Notes under the pieces: model-generated
The model's database searches: none
What the model saw: only the letters and a program-made list of their open reading frames with translations
Told to the model about the DNA's origin: nothing
Made by a program: the position numbers and the translations under genes
Assembly (NCBI GenBank): GCA_910589185.1
Contig: CAJUSU010000002.1
Location: forward strand, 5,694 to 69,693
Length of the DNA stretch: 64,000 nucleotides
Origin: an uncultured Clostridia bacterium
GTDB lineage: Bacteria; Bacillota; Clostridia; TANB77; CAG-508
Direction of reading: 5' to 3'
Part shown: one piece after another, positions 1 through 10,272 of the stretch
Layout of the letters: each line of letters opens with the position of its first letter
Position numbering within the stretch: the stretch's first letter is position 1

Positions 1-1
1 T

Positions 2-391
2 AATGGGAAAAGAATAGCAAAAGAAGATGATTTAAATAGAATGTTTAGATTTGTGTGGATGAATAGTAAGTTTAAAGCAGATTTTGAAACTAATAATGGT
101 AGAGGAGAAGCTGATGTTGTTGTATCAAAAGGAAGTGATAATCAATGTGTTGCAGAATTTAAACTTGCAAGTAATACACGTGGGTTGAAGAAAGTGTTTG
201 AACAAGCAGAGATATATTGTAAAGCTAATGGATGTACAGAAAAAATAATAGTTGTATTTTACTTTGAAGAAAAGGAATATGAAAATATTCAGAAATGGAT
301 AAATGAAAATAATTTAGGAAAGCTTGTTAATCAAGACATATTTTTAATTGATTGCAGAGATGATAATAAATTATCAGGTTCTAAATTGTAA
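2..391 (+). CDS. C-terminal part of a PD-(D/E)XK nuclease-like protein (partial)
   Basis: The reading frame is open to the left edge of the window, so only the last 129 residues are visible and the true start lies upstream. The segment contains a GEADVVV acidic stretch followed about 13 residues later by AEFKLAS. This D...ExK spacing resembles the active site of PD-(D/E)XK nuclease folds. The final 60 residues look like an alternating alpha/beta domain (KIIVVFYFEE, DIFLIDCRD). It ends 18 bp before hsdS and shares its direction, so it is probably part of the same restriction operon. The methylase gene hsdM is not seen and would be expected upstream. The family is not recognised with certainty, and the nuclease assignment rests only on the motif. 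Confidence 0.5.
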   Translation, partial: NGKRIAKEDDLNRMFRFVWMNSKFKADFETNNGRGEADVVVSKGSDNQCVAEFKLASNTRGLKKVFEQAEIYCKANGCTEKIIVVFYFEEKEYENIQKWINENNLGKLVNQDIFLIDCRDDNKLSGSKL

Positions 392-409
392 AAAAGTAGG
401 AGTAATAAA

Positions 410-1627
410 ATGAATAAAGAAATAATTCCAAAAGATTGGAAAAGAATAAAACTAAAAGAAGTTTTAACTGAAGTAACTGAAAGAAATAAGGAAGAAAAAG
501 TAAAAAAAGTTTTGAGTGTTACTAATTCACAAGGGTTTGTAAATCAAGATGAATATTTCGAAGGAACTGTGCATAGTGCAGATATATCTAACTATAAGAT
601 AGTAAGAAAAAATCAATTTGCATATAATCCTTCAAGAGTAAATGTTGGTTCGATTGACATACTTGAGGATTATGATGAAGGAGCTTTAAGCCCAATGTAT
701 GTGGTTTTCGAGGTAGATAAAGATAAGCTATTGCCTGAGTATTTTAAGTATTATTTTAAGACTCAAAGATTTTATGAAAATGTAAAAAATAATACTCAAG
801 GAAGTGTAAGAAATAGTTTGAGCTTTAAAGCTCTAACTGATTTTGAGTATTTACTACCACCAATAAAAGAACAAGAAAAAATCGTTAACATATTGTATAA
901 TATAGACAGAATTTTATTGGTGATTGATTCTAATATAAATAGTGTTATTTTAGAAAAAAATAACATTATAGATGAAACACTAAATGATAATAATTGCATA
1001 GAAAAGACTTTTAATCAATTAATTGATAAAAAAATAATTGAAGATATAATGGATGGAAATCATGGAGAACTTCATCCAAAATCATCAGATTATGTAGATA
1101 GAGGAATTCCTTTTATAATGGCAAATAATATACATGATGGAATTCTAGATGTATTAAATTGTGTATATTTAAAGAAGGAACAAACAGATAAATTAAGAAA
1201 GGGTTTTGCTAAAAAAGGAGATATTTTATTAACGCACAAAGGAACAATTGGAAATGTAGGATTCGTACCATATAACATAGAATATGATTACATTATGTTA
1301 ACTCCACAAGTGACATATTATAGAGTATCTAGCAACAATAAAGTTTTACATAAAAGTTTTGTGTATTATTATTTACAAAGTAGTGAGTTTCAGAGAAAAA
1401 TAAAGCTATTATCTATGCAATCAACTAGAGCATATATTGGGATAACAGAGCAGAAAAAATTGAAAATAAAAATTCCAAAATATGAAAAACAAACTCAAAT
1501 ATGTAAAATTTTAAATAGAATAGATCACAAAATAATGTTAATGCATGAAAAAAAACAAAATTATCAAAAACTAGAAAAAGGATTAATACAACAATTATTA
1601 ACTGGAAAAGTTAGAGTAAAAATATAA
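410..1627 (+). CDS. hsdS: Type I restriction-modification specificity subunit HsdS
   Basis: This is the DNA-recognition subunit of a type I restriction enzyme, which brings together HsdM and HsdR at a bipartite target. The 405 residues show the usual two-fold layout. Target-recognition domain 1 (about 1-150) is followed by a conserved helix (FEYLLPPIKEQEKIVNIL). Target-recognition domain 2 starts near 205 (DIMDGNHGELHP...GIPFIMANNI) and is followed by a second conserved helix ending KLEKGLIQQLLTGKVRV, a classic HsdS C-terminus. Its length is normal for the family. The ATG at 410 is preceded by an AGGAG site. hsdR follows after 24 bp, so the genes are co-transcribed. The recognition sequence cannot be inferred. 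hsdM must be upstream of the window or absent. Confidence 0.93.
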   Translation: MNKEIIPKDWKRIKLKEVLTEVTERNKEEKVKKVLSVTNSQGFVNQDEYFEGTVHSADISNYKIVRKNQFAYNPSRVNVGSIDILEDYDEGALSPMYVVFEVDKDKLLPEYFKYYFKTQRFYENVKNNTQGSVRNSLSFKALTDFEYLLPPIKEQEKIVNILYNIDRILLVIDSNINSVILEKNNIIDETLNDNNCIEKTFNQLIDKKIIEDIMDGNHGELHPKSSDYVDRGIPFIMANNIHDGILDVLNCVYLKKEQTDKLRKGFAKKGDILLTHKGTIGNVGFVPYNIEYDYIMLTPQVTYYRVSSNNKVLHKSFVYYYLQSSEFQRKIKLLSMQSTRAYIGITEQKKLKIKIPKYEKQTQICKILNRIDHKIMLMHEKKQNYQKLEKGLIQQLLTGKVRVKI

Positions 1628-1651
1628 ATTTAATTTATGGGGGCAAATTAA

Positions 1652-4600
1652 ATGGGAGAAAAGATACCAGTAGCTAATGAAATGTCTACAAGTCAAAGAC
1701 CAGCTATAGAAGTATTACAAAAATTAGGATATAAATACATATCAGAAGAGGAAAATAAAAATTTAAGAAATAATATTTTAACAGATGTAATATTTAAAGA
1801 TATATTAGCTAAAAAATTAAATGAAATAAATAGTTATGAATATAAAGGGGAAAAATATAAATTTTCAGCAAGTACTATAGGACAAGCAATTAAAGATTTA
1901 AATGAAGATTTAGTAACTGGGCTTATTAGTACAAATGAAAAAATATATGATTTATTAACATTGGGAAAATCTTATCAAGAAAATATGGTAGATGGAACAA
2001 AAAGGTCATTTGATATAAAATATATGGATTTTGAACATCCTGAAAATAATGATTTTTATGTTACAGAAGAATTTTCAGTGTTAAGAATGAATGGTAAAGA
2101 TTATGCAAGACCAGATATTGTTTTATTTGTAAATGGTATACCATTAGCTGTAATAGAGTGTAAAGATGCATCAGTACCAATCATTCAAGCTATTTCCCAA
2201 AATATAAGAAATCAAAAGCCAGACTATATTCCTCAGCTATTTAAATTTATACAAATAGTTATGGCAGCGAATAAAAATGAAACAAAATATGCCACATGTG
2301 GTACACCAGATAAGTTTTGGTCAACATGGAATGAACAATATGTAGAAAAGCAAAAGGAATTATTCAATAAAACTGTAATGGGGAGGCAGGTAACTAAGCA
2401 AGATAGAGATATAATTTCACTATTTGAAAAAGAAAGATTTTTAGAATTGATAAAAGACTTTATCATTTTTGAAGCGGGAAAAAAGAAAATATGCAGATAT
2501 CAACAATATTTTGCTGTAAAAGCAATGCTGGAAAGAATAAAAAAAGACAAAAAGGGTGGAGTCGTTTGGCATACACAAGGTTCGGGTAAATCTATAACAA
2601 TGGTATATATAACGAAAAAATTAATGGAAGATAAGGGAATACGAAACCCACAAGTAGTTATAGCCACAGACAGGGTGGACTTGGATAAGCAAATTCATAA
2701 AACATTTAATAGAATTGGAGTAGAAGCAGCAAGAGCATCAACAGGAAACAATCTAACAGAACTAATTAAAAATGAAAAAGTAAGAGTGATAACAACTGTT
2801 ATCAATAAATTCGAAACAGTAGTAAAGTCAGGAATATCAGTAGATACACCCAATACATTTATATTAGTTGATGAGGGACATAGAACTCAATATGGTGAGA
2901 TAAATAGAAGAATGCAAGAAGTATTTAAAGGGGCAATATATATTTCATTTACAGGAACGCCTATTATGAAAAAAGATAAAAATATCTTTGATAAATTTGG
3001 AGGATTAATACATAAATATTCTTTAGATGATGCTTTGAAAGATAAAGCTATAGTACCATTGGTCTATGAAGGAAAAATGGTTGATCAAGAGGTTTCAAAA
3101 GATGCTATTGATATGAGACTAGATATGTTAACAAGAAACCTTACAGAAGAACAAAAAATGGATGTAATGAAAAAATGGAGTAGATTTGAAAAAGTTGCTT
3201 CATCTGAACAAAGATTGGAATTGATTGCATGGGATATAGCAAGTAATTATAATCAAACATTAAAAGGAACAGGTTTTAATAGCATTCTGGCATGTAACAA
3301 AAAAGTAGAAGCAGTAAAATATTATAACATTTTTAAAGATGAATTTCCTGAATTAGAAGTTGCAGTAGTAATATCTGCTCCAGATATGAGAGAAGGAGAA
3401 GGAAGTATTGATGAAGATACAAATGATATTGTGAAGAAATTTTATATAAATGCTATTTCAAATTATAAAAATGAAGAAGAATATGAAGAAACTATAAAAT
3501 ATAAATTTATAAATGGAGATATAGACATACTAATAGTTGTAGATAAACTACTTACAGGATTTGATGCACCAAAAGCTTCAACATTATATTTAGATAAGCA
3601 AATAAAAGAACATAATTTATTACAAGCTATAGCAAGAATAAATAGGCTTTGTGATGGAAAAGATTATGGTTATATAGTTGATTATAGAGGACTTTTAGGA
3701 GAATTAGATAAAGCATTAACAATGTATCAAGAAGCGGGGTTAGAAGAATTTAATGAAGAAGATATTAAATCATCTGTTTATTACATTGATACAGAAATAA
3801 ATAATATGTTTGAAGCATATGAAGGACTTAAAGAGTTATTTAAAAATATAAAGAATAAAAATGATTTAGAAGAATATGAAATACTTCTAGAAGATGAAGA
3901 AATAAGAAAAGATTTTTATAATAAACTATGCAAATTTGGAAGTATGTTAGGTGTAATTTTACCAAGTGACCAAGCTTATTACAAAGTTGGAAAAGAAAAA
4001 ATAAGTGAATTAAGAAAAGCATTAGCTTTTTACCAAAAATTAAGAGCAATAGTAAAATTAAGATACTCTGAGACTATAGATCATAAAGAATATGAAGCCA
4101 AGATGCAAAAATTATTAGATAATTATGTAGTTGCAAAAGAAATGATGAGAATAACAGAACCAGTAGATATAACAGATGCAGAAAATTTTGATAAAGAATT
4201 AGAAAAGATGGGTACAGATAGAGGAAAAGCAGATAGTATTAGGACAAGGTTAACAAGAACTATTAGTGAAAAATCAAAAGAAGACCCAGCATACTATAAG
4301 AAATTTTCTACAAGAATTGAAGAAACTATTGAAGCATACAGGAACAGAAGAATTACAGACGGTGAATACCTACAAAAAATGCAAGATATTAAAGAAGACT
4401 TTAGAAAAGGAAATTCTGGAATAAGTTATCCAACTAATATAACAACGGAAAATTCAAGAGCTTTTTATGGAGTTATATATGACAAATTAATTCCAAGAAT
4501 GAAAGAAAATGCTAATATAGAAGAAATAGGAGAAATTGCTTTAACTATTCAAAAAGAGATTGAAAGTAAAATAAAAAGAGATTGGCATTATAATACAGAT

Positions 4601-4735
4601 ATTCATAATGAAATTGCTCAAGCAATAGATGATACAATATTCATGTATGTAACACGAAAAAGTATTAATTTAGACCTTGAAGAATTAGACAAACTAATAG
4701 AAGAAATTATAAATATAGCACTAATGAAATACTAA
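1652..4735 (+). CDS. hsdR: Type I restriction enzyme motor/nuclease subunit HsdR
   Basis: This ATP-dependent translocase and endonuclease subunit has 1027 residues, typical for HsdR. The N-terminal nuclease domain carries the PD-(D/E)XK signature (ARPDIVLFVNGIPLAVIECKD, about residues 150-172). The SF2 motor follows: Walker A HTQGSGKS (about 305-315), a DEGHR box (about 407-411), motif III FTGTP (about 433) and motif VI QAIARINRLCDGK (about 660). The C-terminal 350 residues are helical and should dock on HsdM/HsdS. A GGGGG-type ribosome site precedes ATG 1652. It is followed after 20 bp by the YgjP-like protease gene, a frequent companion in type I loci. The gene is intact and has no in-frame CGG codon. 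Confidence 0.95.
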   Translation: MGEKIPVANEMSTSQRPAIEVLQKLGYKYISEEENKNLRNNILTDVIFKDILAKKLNEINSYEYKGEKYKFSASTIGQAIKDLNEDLVTGLISTNEKIYDLLTLGKSYQENMVDGTKRSFDIKYMDFEHPENNDFYVTEEFSVLRMNGKDYARPDIVLFVNGIPLAVIECKDASVPIIQAISQNIRNQKPDYIPQLFKFIQIVMAANKNETKYATCGTPDKFWSTWNEQYVEKQKELFNKTVMGRQVTKQDRDIISLFEKERFLELIKDFIIFEAGKKKICRYQQYFAVKAMLERIKKDKKGGVVWHTQGSGKSITMVYITKKLMEDKGIRNPQVVIATDRVDLDKQIHKTFNRIGVEAARASTGNNLTELIKNEKVRVITTVINKFETVVKSGISVDTPNTFILVDEGHRTQYGEINRRMQEVFKGAIYISFTGTPIMKKDKNIFDKFGGLIHKYSLDDALKDKAIVPLVYEGKMVDQEVSKDAIDMRLDMLTRNLTEEQKMDVMKKWSRFEKVASSEQRLELIAWDIASNYNQTLKGTGFNSILACNKKVEAVKYYNIFKDEFPELEVAVVISAPDMREGEGSIDEDTNDIVKKFYINAISNYKNEEEYEETIKYKFINGDIDILIVVDKLLTGFDAPKASTLYLDKQIKEHNLLQAIARINRLCDGKDYGYIVDYRGLLGELDKALTMYQEAGLEEFNEEDIKSSVYYIDTEINNMFEAYEGLKELFKNIKNKNDLEEYEILLEDEEIRKDFYNKLCKFGSMLGVILPSDQAYYKVGKEKISELRKALAFYQKLRAIVKLRYSETIDHKEYEAKMQKLLDNYVVAKEMMRITEPVDITDAENFDKELEKMGTDRGKADSIRTRLTRTISEKSKEDPAYYKKFSTRIEETIEAYRNRRITDGEYLQKMQDIKEDFRKGNSGISYPTNITTENSRAFYGVIYDKLIPRMKENANIEEIGEIALTIQKEIESKIKRDWHYNTDIHNEIAQAIDDTIFMYVTRKSINLDLEELDKLIEEIINIALMKY

Positions 4736-4755
4736 TTATCTAGAAAGGATGAAAT

Positions 4756-5481
4756 ATGGAAAAGGATTTTATTGAATCTAATGGAGAGAAGATATATTTT
4801 TATGTTCAAAGAAAAAATATTAAGAATATTAATCTAAAAGTGAACATAGATAAAAAAGTAACTTTATCAATACCTATGAAAATGCCATTAGATAAAGCAA
4901 AAGACTTTGTCAAGAAAAAAGCAAATTGGATAAAAAAACAACAAGACTTTTATGATACATTTGCAGAACAAAGAGAAAATATAACTTTTGAAGATGGAGA
5001 AACAGTTTACTTATTAGGAAAGCAATATAAAATGAAAGTTATTTCAGATAATTATAACAAGATTGTTATAAATAATAAATATATTGAAATCCATATAAAA
5101 GAAAAATATATAGCAAATAAAACTTATATAAAAAAAGTTTATGAAAAATGGTTAAAACAATATGCTTTGGATGTTCTAGAATATATGGTGATAAAATATC
5201 AAAAAACATTAAAAAAATATGGTATAAAAATTCCTAAAATAGAAGTAAGACAGATGAAAACAAGATGGGGAAGTTGTATACCAGCATGTAATAAGGTTAT
5301 ATTTAATTTGAATTTAATAAAGACTCCAATGTGTTGCATTGAATATGTTGTTTTACATGAATTATCTCATTTTAAACATCAAAATCATAGTAAAAATTTT
5401 TATAATTTTATTACAATATTCATGCCGGATTGGAAAGAGCGTAAGAAAATATTAGATGAAGAATTTATGGGAGTAGTATAG
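4756..5481 (+). CDS. YgjP-like M48-family metalloprotease
   Basis: A predicted cytoplasmic zinc metallopeptidase of the YgjP (DUF45) family, 241 residues. The catalytic HExxH is visible as LHELSHFKHQNHSKNFY (about residues 200-216), with a further His near 208-212. It is preceded by the conserved MKTRWGSC segment (about 170) typical of this family. Members are often found inside type I restriction operons, and here the gene sits 20 bp after hsdR and shares its direction. The substrate is unknown. Turnover of HsdR to limit self-restriction is a reasonable guess, but nothing in the sequence shows it. The GAAAGGATG site upstream of ATG 4756 supports the start. Confidence 0.88.
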   Translation: MEKDFIESNGEKIYFYVQRKNIKNINLKVNIDKKVTLSIPMKMPLDKAKDFVKKKANWIKKQQDFYDTFAEQRENITFEDGETVYLLGKQYKMKVISDNYNKIVINNKYIEIHIKEKYIANKTYIKKVYEKWLKQYALDVLEYMVIKYQKTLKKYGIKIPKIEVRQMKTRWGSCIPACNKVIFNLNLIKTPMCCIEYVVLHELSHFKHQNHSKNFYNFITIFMPDWKERKKILDEEFMGVV

Positions 5482-5554
5482 CGTATGAATAACTTTAAAG
5501 AATTTTTGGAAATACCAAAAAAATAAATAATTGTATTTTTTGGGGGAAAGAATT

Positions 5555-7351
5555 ATGCCAAATTTTGAAGTGAATAATGTATCAGTAAACACTTTATTAG
5601 GTTTTGTAAGTGATGGAACAATTGCAATACCTGAAATCCAAAGACCATTTGTATGGGATTCTACAAAAGTAAGAAACTTAATTGATTCTTTATATAAAGG
5701 TTATCCAGTAGGATATATAATTACATGGAAAAGTCCAGATGTAAAATTAAAAGATGGAGCTGCATCTGAAGGAAAGCAAGTATTAATAGATGGACAGCAA
5801 AGAATAACAGCATTAACAGCTGCTTTATTGGGACAAGAAGTATTAGATAGTAATTATAAAAAGAAAAGAATAAAAATTGCTTTTAATATTAAAGAGGAAG
5901 AGTTTCAAACTTTGAATCCTGCAATAGAAAAACAAGATGAATGGATACCAGATATATCAGAATTTATGAAGGACGGAAATATAGATACATGGCAATTCGT
6001 TACTGATTATTCAAATAAATATGAAATGAGTCCAAATGAAGTTAACAAAAGAATTAATAAGCTATTAGCTATAAAGAATGTTACTATTGGAAGAATTGAG
6101 TTGGGTTCGTCACTAGATATAGATACTATTACTGAAATATTTGTTAGAATAAATTCAGAAGGTGTAGTATTATCTCAAGCTGATTTTGCTATGTCTAAAA
6201 TAAGTGTTAATGAACAATATGAAGGAAATGATATAAGAAAAGCAATTGATTATTTCTGTCATTTTGCTAAAACACCAGTTGATTATGACAATATTAAAAA
6301 TAATGATATTGAATTTAGTAAAAAGGACATATTCAGAAAAATAGAATGGATAAAAGAAAAAAACGAAGATTTATATTTGCCTTCATATACTGATGTTTTA
6401 AGAGTAGCTTTTACATATAAATTTAAAAGAGGCAAGTTAGCCGATCTAGTAAGTTTATTATCAGGACGTGATTTTGAAACTAGAGAATATAGGGAAGATA
6501 TAGTTGAAGATAGCTTTAAGACATTATATGATGGGATAAAACAATTTGTAAATCAAAGTAATTTTGAAAGATATATAATGATATTAAAATCTGCTGGTAT
6601 AATAGATAATAGTTTAGTAGGATCTCAAAATGTATTAAACTTTGGATATATATTGTATTTAGTATTGAGAGAAAAGAATGTTGAGCCTAATAAAATACAA
6701 ACTTTGATAAGAAGATGGGTTATAATGTCAATTTTAACTCAAAGATATACATCATCACCAGAATCAGCTTTTGATTATGATATTAGAAGATTAAATAATA
6801 GTTCAGACATTGAAAAATACATTAGAGAGGAAGAAGAAAGACAATTATCTGAATCTTTTTGGACAAATTATTTAGTAGACAGATTAAATACACCTGTAAC
6901 AAGTAGTCCTTTTTGGAAAACATTTCTAGCATCACAAATATTTTTGGGAGATAGAGGATTTCTATCAGATAGTATTAAAGTACAGTATTTGATTGAAAAT
7001 AGAGGAGACGTGCATCATATTTTTCCAAAAGATTATTTACAAAAAAATGGATATAACAATAAACAACAATATAATCAAATAGCTAATTTTGCTATGCTAC
7101 AAACAGAAATAAATATAGCGGTAAGTAATAGAGCCCCAAAAGATTATATGTCAGATGTAAAAGCCCAATGTAATGGAGAAAAAAATAAATATGGCTTAAT
7201 AAATTCAGAAGAAGACTTATATAAGAATTTAGAGGAAAATGCTATACCTAAAGAATTAATTAATATGTCTGTTGCAGATTATGAGGAATTTCTACAGAAA
7301 AGAAGAGTTTTAATGGCTAATAAAATTAGAGAATATTTTTATAAATTATAA
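5555..7351 (+). CDS. DUF262/DUF1524 (GmrSD-like) nuclease, probable phage-defence protein
   Basis: 598 residues. The N-terminal half is a DUF262 (ParB/sulfiredoxin-fold) domain with IPEIQRPFVWD (about 28-38) and the nucleotide-binding DGQQR motif (about 78-82). The C-terminal half ends in a DUF1524 HNH-type nuclease with VHHIFPKD (about 485-492) and a downstream N-x-A...N motif (QIANFAMLQTEINIAVSNR). Proteins of this architecture include the type IV enzyme GmrSD and SspE/BrxU-like defence proteins that cut modified or foreign DNA in an NTP-dependent way. ATG 5555 is chosen because GGGGGAAAG lies 5 bases upstream; a TTG further up is not needed. It is the last gene of the hsd operon and is followed by a strong terminator. 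Confidence 0.87.
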   Translation: MPNFEVNNVSVNTLLGFVSDGTIAIPEIQRPFVWDSTKVRNLIDSLYKGYPVGYIITWKSPDVKLKDGAASEGKQVLIDGQQRITALTAALLGQEVLDSNYKKKRIKIAFNIKEEEFQTLNPAIEKQDEWIPDISEFMKDGNIDTWQFVTDYSNKYEMSPNEVNKRINKLLAIKNVTIGRIELGSSLDIDTITEIFVRINSEGVVLSQADFAMSKISVNEQYEGNDIRKAIDYFCHFAKTPVDYDNIKNNDIEFSKKDIFRKIEWIKEKNEDLYLPSYTDVLRVAFTYKFKRGKLADLVSLLSGRDFETREYREDIVEDSFKTLYDGIKQFVNQSNFERYIMILKSAGIIDNSLVGSQNVLNFGYILYLVLREKNVEPNKIQTLIRRWVIMSILTQRYTSSPESAFDYDIRRLNNSSDIEKYIREEEERQLSESFWTNYLVDRLNTPVTSSPFWKTFLASQIFLGDRGFLSDSIKVQYLIENRGDVHHIFPKDYLQKNGYNNKQQYNQIANFAMLQTEINIAVSNRAPKDYMSDVKAQCNGEKNKYGLINSEEDLYKNLEENAIPKELINMSVADYEEFLQKRRVLMANKIREYFYKL

Positions 7352-7359
7352 AACTAAAG

Positions 7360-7409
7360 AAAAGCAAAATAATTTTGTAAGACTAACTACATTATTATTT
7401 TGCTTTTTT
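7360..7409 (+). terminator. Intrinsic terminator closing the hsd operon
   Basis: A perfect 14-bp inverted repeat (AAAAGCAAAATAAT at 7360-7373, complement at 7394-7407) is followed by a T run. It lies just after the DUF262/DUF1524 gene and separates it from the helicase gene. Confidence 0.85.
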
Positions 7410-7486
7410 ATAAGAAATAATATATTGATACATAATATAAAATTAATTGGAAAATAAGAGCATGAAAGGAATGAAAAAAATTAGAT

Positions 7487-10243
7487 ATGAAAAGAATAAG
7501 TGCTGAAAAAGAAATAACATATATATCAAATGTAATAGAAAAAAATATTGAATATTATGAACAAATAAAAGACAAGGGCTTTTTATCTGAGAATATTCTT
7601 GCTCAATTAAGGAATCTGATTGAAGATGTTGCAATATTAATAAATAATAGAGAAAACAATCAAAGTTTAGATACGCAATATGAAAATGTATCACCATCTC
7701 TAGATTTTTTAAAAGGAAAGTCAAAGTATAAGTTCATATTAGATTTCTATAATTTTTTAAAAGGAACATCATCACATTATACACCAAGTGAAGATGGGGC
7801 AGAAAAGTTAGTAGCATATTATTTTAGATATATTTGTTTAACTAAGAAATTATTACATTCTGATTATAATATTGAAATAATAAAAAACATTGATAAATTT
7901 CCGATATATGACGATAAATCAATGAGAGAAAATTATGATCTTATTTGTAATGTAGTTGAGAAAGAGAAAGATACTCCATCTAAATTCATAAAAGGGAAAT
8001 TTTATGTACAAAAAGTTAATACTATTTATTCTAATGGAGATATATATTATGAAATAACATTATCCAAAGCAACTGATTATCAAAATAAATTTGAGCATAT
8101 TACACTTTATTCTAAAAAATACATACCAAATAATTATTCGGTGAATGTTTCAGTCTTAGACAAAGATGTTGATTTAAATATTGGAAAATCAAGAATAAAA
8201 ATTATTAATGATTATAAGGTAGCAATTAGAATATGTGAATTAAAAAATATATTTTTATTCTTGGGAGGAAACAAACAATTTGGTGAAAGTTACAGAGAGT
8301 ATAGAAACTTAATGGAATATTTAACTGATAGCCAAAACACAATTACCAATATACTTTGTATGGATAATGAAAATTATATAAAGATAAAGAATAAACTTCA
8401 AGATGGAGCAGAAAATCACTATATTACAGAGATGTTTGACAAAATGAGAGATATTATAATAAATAATAAAAAAGGGCATAACATATTAAGATATTTTACT
8501 ACTAATATGGAGAACATTGTAATTAGAGATCAGAAAGACGATAACACTAATTTTGTGTTTCAAGACTTATACATATTACCTCAAAGTGGGATGTTTGATA
8601 GTATGCCGTATGCAATGTCCTTATATAAACATAATATATCATGGCAACATTTAGCTAAAGCAATTGATATGTATAATAAAGATGAAGAACTACTGTATAA
8701 TCTTGTAAAAAATAATATTGAAAATGAAAATAAACTTTATACATCAACCAAGGATATTAATTATTTTGAAAATATTCCAGGTTTAATAGATAAATTTAAT
8801 AAAAGGCTTCTAAATATAAAATCAAGAAGTAATAATTTATTAAAATTAGAAAATGAAATGATTTATATAGATTCTTACGAAAAAGATACAATTGAAATTA
8901 TCTCATTAATAAAGAATTATTCAGAGACTTATAATGTAGACTTGAGAAACACAATTGATATATATAAGTTATTCGAATCCCAAGATGATGTTTCAAAAGA
9001 TAAGGAAGATATTCTACAAAAAATATTTAGAACAAGTTCTGTTGCATTTATATATGGTCCTGCTGGAACAGGAAAGACAAAAATGATTGAAATATTATCG
9101 GCAGCATTTAAAAGTTACAATAAGTGCTTTCTTGCAAATACAAATACAGCAGTAACTAATATGAAAACAAGGATAGGAAACATAGAAAATTCATTTTTTT
9201 TAACAATCTCTAATTATATAAGAAATAATTCAATTGAATGTGATATTTTATTTATAGATGAATGCAGTATGGTAAGCAATGCAGATATGATTAAAATACT
9301 AAGAAAACAAAGATACCAAGCAATAATACTAGTAGGAGATATTTATCAGATAGAATCGATAAAGTATGGCAATTGGTTTCAATTTTGCAATAAGTATTTT
9401 AATGATGATATTGTTTATAATTTAAAGGATACCCATAGGACATCAGATATTGATTTGATGGAGTTATGGGAAAGTGTAAGATTTAATAATAAAAAGGCAA
9501 TAAATATTTTAAGTAATCAGGAATACACTCAGCCATTATCAAAAGAAATATTTGATAAAACTTCGTCTGATGAAGTTATATTATGTTTGAATTATGATGG
9601 GATGTATGGAATTAATAACATAAATAGAGTAAAACAGCAATTAAATCAAAATAAAGAATATAATTTTGGAATAGACACATATAAAGTGGATGATCCAATA
9701 TTATTTAATGATTGTCCAAGATTTAATAATTTTCTTTATAATAATTTAAAAGGAATTATAAAAAATATAGAAGAAGATAAAGATAATAATTGTATGTGGT
9801 TTACTATTGAAGTAGATAAAGACTCTATAAATGAATTTTTTAGACCATTTGACGTTGAAATTCTGGAGAGTGAAATTTTAGGAAAAGTAAATATTCGTTT
9901 TAAGGTAAATGAATATATAGATAAAGAAGATGATGAGAATGAATATGATCACATTATTCCTTTTAATTTATCTTATGCTATTTCTATACATAGAGCTCAA
10001 GGATTAGAATATGATAGTGTAAAGATTGTAATAACATCTAACATAGAAGATAGAATTACAAAAAACATATTTTATACTGCAATAACTAGAGCAAAAAATA
10101 AATTGAAAATATATTGGAATTCAGATAGTCAAACTAAAATATTTGATAATTTTGATAAGAGAGAGAATAGTAGAGATTTATCAATATTAAGACAAAAAAT
10201 AGATAAAAAGGAAGCAGATGAGAGCAAATTCAATGTTTTTTAA
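7487..10243 (+). CDS. Large SF1 RecD-like helicase with uncharacterised N-terminal half
   Basis: 918 residues. The C-terminal half is a superfamily 1 helicase motor: Walker A GPAGTGKT (about residue 525), Walker B FIDECSM (about 590), a QxxS-type GDIYQIES (about 617), a THRTSDID arginine motif, and the UvrD/RecD C-terminal motif AISIHRAQGLEYDSV followed by FYTAITRAK (about 845-870). The N-terminal 500 residues match nothing I recognise and have no transmembrane segment. The gene stands alone between a terminator and the fic promoter region, inside a defence island, so a role in phage defence is inferred. The start is uncertain: in-frame ATGs lie at 7463, 7472 and 7487, with an AAAGGA at 7466-7471. 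The rest of the frame is unambiguous. Confidence 0.82.
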   Translation: MKRISAEKEITYISNVIEKNIEYYEQIKDKGFLSENILAQLRNLIEDVAILINNRENNQSLDTQYENVSPSLDFLKGKSKYKFILDFYNFLKGTSSHYTPSEDGAEKLVAYYFRYICLTKKLLHSDYNIEIIKNIDKFPIYDDKSMRENYDLICNVVEKEKDTPSKFIKGKFYVQKVNTIYSNGDIYYEITLSKATDYQNKFEHITLYSKKYIPNNYSVNVSVLDKDVDLNIGKSRIKIINDYKVAIRICELKNIFLFLGGNKQFGESYREYRNLMEYLTDSQNTITNILCMDNENYIKIKNKLQDGAENHYITEMFDKMRDIIINNKKGHNILRYFTTNMENIVIRDQKDDNTNFVFQDLYILPQSGMFDSMPYAMSLYKHNISWQHLAKAIDMYNKDEELLYNLVKNNIENENKLYTSTKDINYFENIPGLIDKFNKRLLNIKSRSNNLLKLENEMIYIDSYEKDTIEIISLIKNYSETYNVDLRNTIDIYKLFESQDDVSKDKEDILQKIFRTSSVAFIYGPAGTGKTKMIEILSAAFKSYNKCFLANTNTAVTNMKTRIGNIENSFFLTISNYIRNNSIECDILFIDECSMVSNADMIKILRKQRYQAIILVGDIYQIESIKYGNWFQFCNKYFNDDIVYNLKDTHRTSDIDLMELWESVRFNNKKAINILSNQEYTQPLSKEIFDKTSSDEVILCLNYDGMYGINNINRVKQQLNQNKEYNFGIDTYKVDDPILFNDCPRFNNFLYNNLKGIIKNIEEDKDNNCMWFTIEVDKDSINEFFRPFDVEILESEILGKVNIRFKVNEYIDKEDDENEYDHIIPFNLSYAISIHRAQGLEYDSVKIVITSNIEDRITKNIFYTAITRAKNKLKIYWNSDSQTKIFDNFDKRENSRDLSILRQKIDKKEADESKFNVF

Positions 10244-10272
10244 TTAAATTTATATAAAATATTTTTATAATC

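Noticed and set aside
5485..5526. 13-codon ORF MNNFKEFLEIPKK between the YgjP and DUF262 genes
   Set aside because: It is too short to judge and has no clear ribosome site.
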